In this document: positions 14,069-20,651 of the stretch, one piece after another
How the letters are laid out: each line of letters starts with the position of its first letter
Position numbering within the stretch: position 1 is the stretch's first letter
Virus record (IMG/VR): IMGVR_UViG_3300020446_000829
Location: 1-22,401 of that record
Origin: a virus
Length of the DNA stretch: 22,401 bases
Direction: 5' to 3' (one strand)
Notes under the pieces: model-generated
The model's database searches: none
Told to the model about the DNA's origin: nothing
What the model saw: the letters and a program-made list of their open reading frames with translations, nothing else
Translations under genes and position numbers: made by a program

Positions 14069-14436
14069 TTGCGGCAACTCCAATATCTTGCTTTTGTTCT
14101 TGGCCCTGGATTATCGCAGTTGTGTCTTGCTCTAAATGATCTGCGTCTTGCAGGGTTTGATTTCTTAATCTTCATGTTTGGATCACCGAAGTTTACTTTT
14201 TTAACATTCTTTGTTTTAGGATCTTTGACGTAAACTTTGAACTTCTTAACGTCGCCTCTCATAGGCTTTCCAAGTTTTACCTTACGTCCTTGGTATTCAG
14301 CTTCGTCTACAATCTCGTCTTCGTTGAACCACATATCACCATATGCGATATAGAAATCATCACCTTCATAGGTTTCTTCAACCCAGCGGTTTTGTTCCTC
14401 TGTTTCTTTTAAATAATCTTTAAATGTTTTAGACAT
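14062..14436 (-). CDS. Modular protein with C-terminal basic RARHNC/WSC module (124 aa)
   Basis: The N-terminus MSKTFKDYLKETEEQ resembles T4 internal-protein targeting peptides (MKTYQEFIAE-like), with an LKE site at residues 9-11. The acidic stretch 12-45 is followed by a beta-rich basic region (EYQGRKVKLGKPMRGDVKKF; KVYVKDPKTK) and a tail SNPARRRSFRARHNCDNPGP then TKARYWSCRKW (Cys107, Cys121, His105). The tail is a recurring module in marine T4-like phage proteins as I remember them. No enzyme motif. It stands first behind a late box at 14458-14465 with GGAG eight bases before ATG 14436. Probable late, virion-associated protein, by inference. Confidence 0.75.
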   Translation of the reverse strand: MSKTFKDYLKETEEQNRWVEETYEGDDFYIAYGDMWFNEDEIVDEAEYQGRKVKLGKPMRGDVKKFKVYVKDPKTKNVKKVNFGDPNMKIKKSNPARRRSFRARHNCDNPGPRTKARYWSCRKW

Positions 14437-14457
14437 AGAATACTCCTATACTAAGAG

Positions 14458-14465
14458 TATTTATC
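14458..14465 (-). promoter_or_regulatory. T4-type late promoter box GATAAATA
   Basis: GATAAATA in the 40-base gap between two genes, 21 bases before ATG 14436, with a TAGGAG ribosome site in between. It probably drives the 124-residue gene and the modular cluster downstream. Confidence 0.65.
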
Positions 14466-14476
14466 ATAGTTTAAAG

Positions 14477-14749
14477 CTAGACGGAAATTTCGATATCGAA
14501 GTTATTGTGGCCTAAATCAAACAATTTATTAGCTAATCGCTCTGCTATAACTGTAGATTCGTCATCATTAAGCTGTTTATGTAGCTCTACAGCTAATACA
14601 GTACCACCATCTATAGTATCGTATGTTTCGTAGTTAGTTTCATCTTCTACTAAGGCCTCATCAGCACATTCTAGTACAGTATCTACTAGATACTCATCTA
14701 CTTCGCTCAATGCCTTGTTTTCCCATACAATATTAATAAAGTTCTTCAT
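14477..14749 (-). CDS. Hypothetical acidic protein (90 aa)
   Basis: Starts ATG 14749 with AGGA seven bases upstream, just after the stop of the preceding gene. The N-terminus MKNFINIVWENKALSE again looks like a short targeting peptide (VWE at residues 8-10). The rest is acidic and helical (VDTVLECADEALVEDETNYE; VLAVELHKQLNDDESTVIAE; DLGHNNFDIEISV). No domain is recognised. It ends a few bases before the late box at 14458. Confidence 0.65.
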   Translation of the reverse strand: MKNFINIVWENKALSEVDEYLVDTVLECADEALVEDETNYETYDTIDGGTVLAVELHKQLNDDESTVIAERLANKLFDLGHNNFDIEISV

Positions 14750-14758
14750 GCTATTATC

Positions 14759-15097
14759 CTAGTGATTCAATAAAATGCTCTGTACAGTACCTGACGTAAA
14801 CGTTACGTGAGCTCTTACATATACAAAGTTACCTGTAAAATTATAAAAATAGCTACCTTCTGTGCCACTTGACTCAGTTCCTGCTATATCAAAAAAGTCT
14901 GCTTCTGCTGGTGTAGTTGCAAGTGTACCTTGCATTTTAATAGTTCCATTAAAGCCCGATACGTTGTATTGAACTGTGTGAAAACCATCTGCTCTACCAT
15001 AGAATCCGTCACCTTTGAAGTTATCACCTGTGACAACGGTGCTTGTAGAGTCACCTGCATGGACTTGGTTTGACATAATTGTTTCTGAACTGGACAT
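14759..15097 (-). CDS. Beta-rich protein, probably virion structural (112 aa)
   Basis: Rich in Gly, Thr, Ser and aromatic residues with alternating strands (GFYGRADGFHTVQYNVSGF; GTIKMQGTLATTP; YFYNFTGNFVYVRAHVTF), and almost no Lys. The phrase NFTGNFVYVRA followed by a short strand and NH at the C-terminus resembles repeats in tail-fibre or decoration proteins of marine T4-like phages. No enzyme motif. Its ATG stands 5 bases after a GATAAATA box and has no ribosome site, so a leaderless late message is possible. Confidence 0.6.
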   Translation of the reverse strand: MSSSETIMSNQVHAGDSTSTVVTGDNFKGDGFYGRADGFHTVQYNVSGFNGTIKMQGTLATTPAEADFFDIAGTESSGTEGSYFYNFTGNFVYVRAHVTFTSGTVQSILLNH

Positions 15098-15101
15098 AGT
15101 A

Positions 15102-15263
15102 TTATTTATCCGAATAATCTAATCCGGGGTATTGGTACTCTTTAGGCACTTTTCCCCACCCTACTGCTCTATCCCAGTCACGTTGTGTATAGTAATATGG
15201 TTTAGGTTCAAAGGGTATGTCTTTCTTTTTCTTCTTTCCAAATACTTTAGTTTTCTTCTTCAT
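15102..15263 (-). CDS. Small Lys-rich, Tyr/Trp-rich protein (53 aa)
   Basis: ATG 15263 to TAA 15104-15102, between the 219-residue gene and the beta-rich gene. The N-terminus has a run of Lys (MKKKTKVFGKKKKKD), and the rest is aromatic (EPKPYYYTQRDWDRAVGWGK; EYQYPGLDYSDK). The last codons GAT AAA TAA double as the late box of the next gene. Fits the gap exactly, compositionally protein-like, no homologue recognised. The Lys run suggests nucleic-acid contact, by inference. Confidence 0.6.
   Translation of the reverse strand: MKKKTKVFGKKKKKDIPFEPKPYYYTQRDWDRAVGWGKVPKEYQYPGLDYSDK
15103..15110 (-). promoter_or_regulatory. Late box GATAAATA five bases before an ATG
   Basis: GATAAATA-ATACT-ATG, the same box-to-start spacing as at 10813-10820. 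The box coincides with the final codons of the 53-residue gene. No ribosome site lies between it and ATG 15097. Confidence 0.5.
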
Positions 15264-15271
15264 ACAAGTAC

Positions 15272-15931
15272 TTATCTTGTTTCGGGTTGGTACACGAGCT
15301 TATCGATCCGCATTATATTGTCATTTAAGAACAATCTAACGATAGTTAATATGCTATCATTCTTAACATATATGTATTTGCCCTTTAAATTACGTTCCTG
15401 TTTTAGATCACGTATTAGCCTATCTCCTGCTCTAATCTTATCCGTATTGCTTAAACAATATTCTGCAAAGTTAGGATCCGCAGTACCATTTAGGTATGCT
15501 TTGAATTCATATTCTATTGGCTTGTTTACAACAATAGTATTCTTTTCTAAGTTAGGCATACTAGGTTCCCATAACCAAGGAACATCTTTTAGCTTTCTAG
15601 CTATAACTTTTAACCATTGTACGTTATTAGAGTATATACCTAGACGTGAGCCTTCACATCTTAACATAAAATCTTCTTTATCTTGGAAATGACTAATTAA
15701 AACTTTAAGATCAAAGAAATCATTTTCTGTAATGTCAGTTTCTCTTTGCGAGTATCTATGAAACTTTAATCTTAATGGCTGTCCTTGTCCACTCTTAAGT
15801 TCTAGTCCGTCAATAATATCTCTAGCATTCTGCAGACGTTTGTTTCTGAAGATATGTGTAGCTGAATTATATACTCCTAGCTTGTAGGCGTACTTGTCCC
15901 AGAACAGTTTATTACTAGTTTTTTTGATCAA
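15272..15931 (-). CDS. Hypothetical 219-residue protein of the ClpA operon
   Basis: The start is TTG 15931, overlapping the end of the ClpA-like gene by 17 bases, with GGAG about 10 bases upstream; no ATG is suitably placed. The protein is basic with mixed secondary structure: KYAYKLGVYNSATHIFRNKR, LRLKFHRYSQRETDITENDF, MLRCEGSRLGIYSNN, and a C-terminal LFLNDNIMRIDKLVYQPETR. I recognise no domain. Its overlap with the unfoldase gene suggests co-translation and perhaps a related job such as adaptor, which is speculation. Confidence 0.7.
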   Translation of the reverse strand: MIKKTSNKLFWDKYAYKLGVYNSATHIFRNKRLQNARDIIDGLELKSGQGQPLRLKFHRYSQRETDITENDFFDLKVLISHFQDKEDFMLRCEGSRLGIYSNNVQWLKVIARKLKDVPWLWEPSMPNLEKNTIVVNKPIEYEFKAYLNGTADPNFAEYCLSNTDKIRAGDRLIRDLKQERNLKGKYIYVKNDSILTIVRLFLNDNIMRIDKLVYQPETR

Positions 15932-18173
15932 CGGTTTCTTGCTCCTTGATTTTACCGATATTTAATACAAATTTATCGTCTTTAATATCGATATTTAATG
16001 TACCACCATCTTTTAAATCACCAAACAAGAGTTTCTTAGATAAAGGAGTCTTAATGTCCTTGTCAATTACACGTTGTAAAGGTCTTGCACCCATCTTAGC
16101 ATCAAAGCCTTTGTCAACTAACAAGTCTATTGCATCGTCACTTACAGTTGTTGTGACACCTTTCTCAGTTAGCATAGTTTTTAGTTCTACTAGGAACTTG
16201 CCAACAATTTTTATCATTGTATTCTTTTCAAGTTTATTAAATGTCATTGTTCCATCAAGTCTATTTCTAAACTCTGGTGCAAAGAACTTTTTCAACTCTG
16301 TATCTTCGTAGTCTTTAGTTACATCACCAAAGCCAATAGCATTTTGTTCTGCTTCTTGTGAACCTAAGTTAGTAGTTAAGATCAGTACAATGTTTCTACA
16401 GTCAGCAGTTTTACCATTTGAGCCTGTTACAAAACCATTGTCCATGATTTGTAGTAATAAAGAACTTACGTCAGGGTGTGATTTTTCAATTTCATCTAAC
16501 AATAACACACAATTAGGATGTTCTTGTAGTTTAGTAATCAATAGTCCTGCATTTTCTTCAAAGCCTACGTATCCCGGAGGAGAACCTATTAGCTTGGCAA
16601 CACTATGTTTCTCTTGATACTCTGACATATCAAATCTAACTAATTTAACACCTAACTGGCCAGCAAGTTGTTTTGCTGTTTCAGTTTTACCTACACCAGT
16701 TGGACCCATGAATACAAATGATCCAATTGGTTTGTTTTCTTGTTTAAGCCCTGCTTGGGCAACAAGTATTTTATCAACAATCTCATCAATTGCTTTGTCT
16801 TGTCCGTAAATCTCACCTTTAAGATTCTTCTCAAGTTTAGCTAGATTGTTAGTTTCTTTTTCTTTGACTTGCTCTTCAGGTAAGTTAACTGCTTTTGCAA
16901 GTTCAAATTGTACTTCTTCTTCACCTATTACCTTTTCAGCTTTAGGATCTTTTAAATTAAATCTACTACAAGCACAATCAATCAAGTCAATTGCTTTATC
17001 TGGTAGCTTCTTATCTGCTTGATACTTCACACTTAATTTAATTGCAGTATCAATAGCTTGTTCTGTAATAACTGTGTTATGAAACTCCTCATAATACTTC
17101 TTAATACCTTCCAAGATATCTTTTGTTACTTCTTTACTTGGTTCATCAACAGTTACTCTTGCAAACCTACGCATTAATGCACGGTCTTTTTCAAAATACT
17201 TTCTATATTCTTCCCAAGTAGTACTTGCTACTACTTTGATATTACCTTTTGTTAATACAGGCTTTAACATATTAGCTAGATCGTTTGAACTTTGTCCGCC
17301 ACCTGCACCTGCACCATTCATCATATGTGCTTCGTCAATGAATACAATAGTTTTACCACGTTTCTTAAGTGCTGACATAACAAGTTTGAAACGTTCTTCA
17401 AAGTCACCTCTGTATTTAGAACCTGCTAACATACTTCCTATGTCTAAGTTGTAAACACTATACTCTTTTAAGAAGTCTGGAACTGTGTTGTTGACGATGT
17501 TCCAGGCAAGGCCTTCAGCAATAGCTGTTTTACCTACGCCTGGATCACCCACTAGCAAAACGTTATTCTTTGCACGTCTACCTAAAGCGAGTGCAATAGA
17601 ATCTAATTCTTCTATACGTCCTATAACAGGATCAATTTTACCTTTGTCTACTTCTAAGTTTAGATTTGTTGTAAATGAACGTAAAGCTCTAGTAGCCATA
17701 CCTTGCATTTCTTCATCTTCATAGCTATCTGCTACTTCATTACTTAGATAATCTGCAAATTTATCTTTATCAATATTACATTTGCTAATATGATAGTAAG
17801 ACCAGCTTTTCTTTTCGTTCATAATGCTTAAAAATACATCTGAACAATCAATATGATTACGTCCACTAAACAATACTTGCGTAAATGCTCTATTTAAAAC
17901 TCTTTCAACTGCGTGTGTCTTCTTAGGCTTGTACTTTTTAGCCTGTGCTTTATCTAATTGAATAGTTTCCGTTTGTGTTTTTAAATAATTCTCTACATTT
18001 TTCTTAAGGAACTCTGGATCTGCACCATAGCCTTCTATAATTTTAGCAAAGCTATCCTCACATAACATGGCAAAGAGTAAATGTTCAATAGTTACATACT
18101 CGTGATGTAATTTCTTTGCAACATCTACTGCTTTATCAAAAACTAACTGTAACTGTTCACTTGGTTCAACCAT
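15915..18173 (-). CDS. clpA: ClpA-type AAA+ unfoldase with ClpP-docking loop
   Basis: Complete 752-residue Clp/Hsp100 protein (E. coli ClpA 758). Residues 1-145 resemble the Clp N-domain repeat (TIEHLLFAML; GRNHIDCSDVFLSIM). D1 has Walker A GDPGVGKT (209-216), Walker B VFIDEAH and pore loop KYRG (253-256); D2 has GPTGVGKT (490-497), LLLDEIEKSH and GYVG (534-537). The long coiled middle domain of ClpB is absent, so it is ClpA/ClpC-like, not a disaggregase. The stretch AIGFGD (IGF at 613-615) sits where E. coli ClpA has IGL, the tripeptide that docks on ClpP. No ClpP gene is present, so it should use host ClpP to degrade chosen proteins; this is inference. It overlaps deformylase (8 bases) and the 219-residue gene (17 bases). 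Confidence 0.95.
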   Translation of the reverse strand: MVEPSEQLQLVFDKAVDVAKKLHHEYVTIEHLLFAMLCEDSFAKIIEGYGADPEFLKKNVENYLKTQTETIQLDKAQAKKYKPKKTHAVERVLNRAFTQVLFSGRNHIDCSDVFLSIMNEKKSWSYYHISKCNIDKDKFADYLSNEVADSYEDEEMQGMATRALRSFTTNLNLEVDKGKIDPVIGRIEELDSIALALGRRAKNNVLLVGDPGVGKTAIAEGLAWNIVNNTVPDFLKEYSVYNLDIGSMLAGSKYRGDFEERFKLVMSALKKRGKTIVFIDEAHMMNGAGAGGGQSSNDLANMLKPVLTKGNIKVVASTTWEEYRKYFEKDRALMRRFARVTVDEPSKEVTKDILEGIKKYYEEFHNTVITEQAIDTAIKLSVKYQADKKLPDKAIDLIDCACSRFNLKDPKAEKVIGEEEVQFELAKAVNLPEEQVKEKETNNLAKLEKNLKGEIYGQDKAIDEIVDKILVAQAGLKQENKPIGSFVFMGPTGVGKTETAKQLAGQLGVKLVRFDMSEYQEKHSVAKLIGSPPGYVGFEENAGLLITKLQEHPNCVLLLDEIEKSHPDVSSLLLQIMDNGFVTGSNGKTADCRNIVLILTTNLGSQEAEQNAIGFGDVTKDYEDTELKKFFAPEFRNRLDGTMTFNKLEKNTMIKIVGKFLVELKTMLTEKGVTTTVSDDAIDLLVDKGFDAKMGARPLQRVIDKDIKTPLSKKLLFGDLKDGGTLNIDIKDDKFVLNIGKIKEQETVDQKN

Positions 18174-18705
18174 ATAATTTAGTATCCTTAACTTGTCTTG
18201 ATATTCGTTTCAATAATTTGTTCTGCTTCTTCTTAGCCATATCTAATCTCAACTTGCTTACTCTATCAATATAGTTGATTCCGTAAAGATGATCATATTC
18301 GTGACCAAAGATTCTCGCATTCCAACCTGTTAACTCTATTGTACACTCTTTTCCGCTAGAGTCAAGACACTCTGTTACCAATCCTAAAGGTCTTTTAACC
18401 TTAAAGTATAGTAATGGAAAACTTAAACAGCCTTCTTCACCTTCAACCATCTCTTCTGACACCTGTGTAATTTTAGGATTGATGATTGCAAAAGGTTTGT
18501 CGTCTTCGTATCCTTCTAACCCCTTTGGTTTGATAATAAAGATTTGTGCATTAAGTTCAACTTGGTTAGCCGCAAGTCCAACTCCTTGGTTCTTATCCAT
18601 AATTTCAATCATTTGTTCTTCAATCTCTTTTGCATTTAGATTGTCAAAATCAAATGGATCTACTTTTCTTTCTAACCAACTATTTGGGTGATATATCAAT
18701 TTCAT
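18166..18705 (-). CDS. def: Peptide deformylase
   Basis: A 179-residue deformylase with all three motifs: GVGLAANQ (41-48), EGCLSFP (91-97, Cys93 metal ligand) and HEYDH (135-139, catalytic Glu and two His ligands). It removes the formyl group from new N-terminal Met using Fe2+ or Zn2+. Phage deformylases are known from cyanophages and usually lack the C-terminal helix of bacterial enzymes. This one has a long basic C-terminus (RLDMAKKKQNKLLKRISRQV), so it is nearly bacterial in length. Its ATG lies inside the DnaJ gene (26-base overlap) and its end overlaps the ClpA start, so it is the middle cistron of a coupled trio. Confidence 0.93.
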   Translation of the reverse strand: MKLIYHPNSWLERKVDPFDFDNLNAKEIEEQMIEIMDKNQGVGLAANQVELNAQIFIIKPKGLEGYEDDKPFAIINPKITQVSEEMVEGEEGCLSFPLLYFKVKRPLGLVTECLDSSGKECTIELTGWNARIFGHEYDHLYGINYIDRVSKLRLDMAKKKQNKLLKRISRQVKDTKLYG

Positions 18706-19555
18706 CTTTTATCTTTGCTAGTCTTTCTCTAATGTTTTCGTTTGTAATACTTGGTGTTATACCAATTACTTTCATAAACAAGTTACCAGTTCTACCACTT
18801 CTTTGATCTGGCAAGCCTTGTCCACTTATACTAAAAGTTGTACCTGAGTTTGAGCCTGGAGGAACACTAACACTTATTTCTTTTCCGTGTAATGTTTTAA
18901 CTCTAATGTTTGAGCCTAGTAATAGATCGAATACACTAACGTTTCTCTCTATATATAAATTTATGCCATCTACTTCATAGTCAGGGTGTCTTCTGACTCT
19001 TACTTTAACAAACAAATTGCCTCTTGGCATATTAGGAACTTGGTCTCCTCCCATTCCTGAATAACGTATTGTATCTCCAGGACGTACTCCTTTTGGTAAT
19101 GTAATGTTTACTGTTTGCTCTTTGCCACTAGGTAACCTATATGTAGCTATTACTTCCTTACCATTTATAATATCTTCTAATGTAATGTCTGCGGCGATAG
19201 TTATATCTTGATTACGCATTTGTCTGCGTCCTTGAAATGGATTAGCTTGTCCAAAGCCTTCGCCAAAGAATGTGCTAAACACTTCTTCAAAACCATTACC
19301 GCCCATGTTAAAATGGAACTGTTGACCTTGGTGTGTTCTGTGCATTTGTTGTGGATCTGTTGTACCAAATTGATCATACATCTGTTTCTTTTGAGGATCA
19401 GATAATGTTTGGTATGCTTCGTTTATTTCTTTGAATTTGGTATCGTCGCCACCCGTGCGATCAGGGTGGTGTTGCATACTTTGTTTCTTGTATGCACTCT
19501 TAATTTCTTTACTAGTGGCGTTTCGTGAGACACCTAGGCTGTTGTAATAGTCCAT
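18680..19555 (-). CDS. DnaJ/CbpA-like J-domain co-chaperone
   Basis: A 291-residue protein with a J domain (residues 2-65, HPD at 30-32, NEAYQTLSDPQKKQMYDQFG at its end), a Gly/Phe-rich linker (GGNGFEEVFSTFFGEGFGQ), then two C-terminal beta domains (NITLPKGVRPGDTIRYSGMG; NLFVKVRVRRHPDYEVDG; VSVPPGSNSGTTFSISG). The CxxCxGxG zinc repeats of DnaJ are absent, so it is CbpA-like (type II). J proteins deliver substrates to DnaK and stimulate its ATPase; no DnaK is encoded here, so host DnaK is the likely partner. The ATG has no ribosome site and stands 5 bases after GATAAGTA, a variant late box. Overlaps deformylase by 26 bases. Confidence 0.92.
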   Translation of the reverse strand: MDYYNSLGVSRNATSKEIKSAYKKQSMQHHPDRTGGDDTKFKEINEAYQTLSDPQKKQMYDQFGTTDPQQMHRTHQGQQFHFNMGGNGFEEVFSTFFGEGFGQANPFQGRRQMRNQDITIAADITLEDIINGKEVIATYRLPSGKEQTVNITLPKGVRPGDTIRYSGMGGDQVPNMPRGNLFVKVRVRRHPDYEVDGINLYIERNVSVFDLLLGSNIRVKTLHGKEISVSVPPGSNSGTTFSISGQGLPDQRSGRTGNLFMKVIGITPSITNENIRERLAKIKDEIDISPK

Positions 19556-19560
19556 ACTAT

Positions 19561-19568
19561 TACTTATC
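19561..19568 (-). promoter_or_regulatory. Variant late box GATAAGTA five bases before the DnaJ ATG
   Basis: GATAAGTA-ATAGT-ATG, one base different from the window's GATAAATA boxes and with the same 5-base spacing to the ATG as at 10807 and 15097. Lies in the 20-base gap after the holin-like gene. Confidence 0.35.
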
Positions 19569-19575
19569 AGCTAAT

Positions 19576-19911
19576 TTACTTGTCAGACTTCTTGCTGGTT
19601 CCTGTGTATAATCCAAACCATGCCGCACCTGCACCAACTACAATACTAATCAAACCTGATTGTTCCATAGTAGGACTTGGTAAGTTCATATACCAAATTA
19701 CACACTTGTATAAAAGTACAATGTAAACAGTTAGGAATAATCTTGGAAAAATTCTCCAAGCATCTACGGCTCTTGCCATATGTATTAATTTTGCATATGG
19801 ATTTGGACCTAGGTCCTTCACAGAAGTATCTACTTCTAACTCTACGTTTACTTTTTTCTTGACATCTGCCACCGGCTTCGCCCCCTCTTCTAATTTATTA
19901 TCTTTTTCCAT
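19576..19911 (-). CDS. Holin-like two-helix membrane protein
   Basis: 111 residues with a charged N-terminal tail (MEKDNKLEEGAKPVADVKKK), two hydrophobic helices (around IFPRLFLTVYIVLLYKCVIW and LISIVVGAGAAWFGLYTG), a short connecting loop with Pro, and a basic C-terminus GTSKKSDK. Size, two-helix topology and charged end fit class II holins, and the gene sits in the lysis region with endolysin and spanins. No specific holin family is recognised, so the function is inferred from layout. Its ATG lies 14 bases inside the end of the MscS-like gene with no ribosome site, implying coupled translation. Confidence 0.55.
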   Translation of the reverse strand: MEKDNKLEEGAKPVADVKKKVNVELEVDTSVKDLGPNPYAKLIHMARAVDAWRIFPRLFLTVYIVLLYKCVIWYMNLPSPTMEQSGLISIVVGAGAAWFGLYTGTSKKSDK

Positions 19912-20329
19912 TTTTAATATTTTTTATTTCGTTTGTATTTTTTTCTATAGCGTCTGTTTGTGCCTTATCTATCATTGCCTGCATTCTACGTCCTTTTTCT
20001 GCTTCGCTATCTAAATGTAAATCTTGATTAATTATTTTTTCAAGTTTATGAAACTTTAATCTATCGTTGGGTATAAATCTCCAAACATATCCTTTGTCTC
20101 GATATACACCAAATACACTTTCACGTAATCCTATTTTAACAATAATCGCATCGTCATCATCTAATATAATATGATCGCCTTCGTTAAAAGCAGGATTGAA
20201 TTTAAACTTTAATCCAGACATTAGGTTAACTGCAAAGTCCTTAAACCAGAAAGCCGCCGATATAGATATTAGTATTGCAATCCAAGGGGCTAAAATATCT
20301 GTAAGTTCCATTCCTAATTGATCAAACAT
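19898..20329 (-). CDS. Minimal MscS-like channel/beta-domain protein
   Basis: 143 residues. A membrane helix (WIAILISISAAFWFK, about 16-30) is followed by a TM3-like stretch FAVNLMSGLKFKFNPAF and the MscS beta domain: NEGDHIILDDDDAIIVKIGL, then VWRFIPNDRLKF, matching the GD and IPN signatures of MscS channels. After residue 102 comes a charged helix. Standard MscS has three or more membrane helices; here only one, equal to the pore-lining TM3, remains. In bacteria MscS relieves osmotic pressure. In a phage lysis region it may form a pore or modulate host tension sensing; this is speculation. Starts ATG 20329 with AGAAGAAG upstream, one base after the previous stop. Confidence 0.6.
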   Translation of the reverse strand: MFDQLGMELTDILAPWIAILISISAAFWFKDFAVNLMSGLKFKFNPAFNEGDHIILDDDDAIIVKIGLRESVFGVYRDKGYVWRFIPNDRLKFHKLEKIINQDLHLDSEAEKGRRMQAMIDKAQTDAIEKNTNEIKNIKNGKR

Positions 20330-20330
20330 T

Positions 20331-20612
20331 TTACTTCTTCTTTTCTATCTTCTTTAAACGTGCTTCTAGCTCGTCAATCTTTTTAGTTACGTATGGATAT
20401 TTCTTTCTCCAAGCATCTTCTGGTTGCTGTAGCCAAGTCCAACCCCAACGTTCTACAAGGTAATCAGCTATGCGGTCAAAATGGCCGTACATCCAAAGTC
20501 CAAGTCTTGTTGATTTAAAATAAGTTGAAAAAGCAAGACCAAACAAAGATCCTACAAGAGCTGTGTAGATCCACAGTCTATCCGTAGCCATTCTTTCTAT
20601 CATTTCCCACAT
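20331..20612 (-). CDS. Hypothetical single-helix membrane protein with coiled-coil end (93 aa)
   Basis: An N-terminal membrane helix (LWIYTALVGSLFGLAFSTYF) is followed by an aromatic amphipathic region (GLWMYGHFDRIADYLVERWG, WTWLQQPEDAWRKKYP) and a basic coiled coil at the end (KKIDELEARLKKIEKKK). No family is recognised. First gene behind a late box at 20636-20643, with AGGAG before ATG 20612. The position in the lysis region and membrane topology would suit an antiholin or channel subunit, but nothing proves it. Confidence 0.7.
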   Translation of the reverse strand: MWEMIERMATDRLWIYTALVGSLFGLAFSTYFKSTRLGLWMYGHFDRIADYLVERWGWTWLQQPEDAWRKKYPYVTKKIDELEARLKKIEKKK

Positions 20613-20635
20613 ATATACTCCTCGTATTATATGTG

Positions 20636-20643
20636 TATTTATC
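20636..20643 (-). promoter_or_regulatory. T4-type late promoter box GATAAATA
   Basis: GATAAATA, 23 bases before ATG 20612 in the gap after the outer-spanin gene, with CGAGGAG as ribosome site. It would start a late message for the membrane-protein, MscS-like and holin-like genes. A TATAAT-like hexamer follows it at about 20627-20632. Confidence 0.65.
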
Positions 20644-20651
20644 TGATATTA

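Noticed and set aside
15132-15692. 186-codon ORF on the plus strand
   Set aside because: It lies antisense to two minus-strand genes with good coding character (15102-15263 and 15272-15931); its own product is hydrophobic and unlike a known protein, and no plus-strand gene is supported anywhere in the window.
16058-16090. TTGACA-like hexamer inside the ClpA gene as a promoter
   Set aside because: The -10 region at the correct distance (TTATCT) is poor and it lies in the middle of a coding region; chance match.
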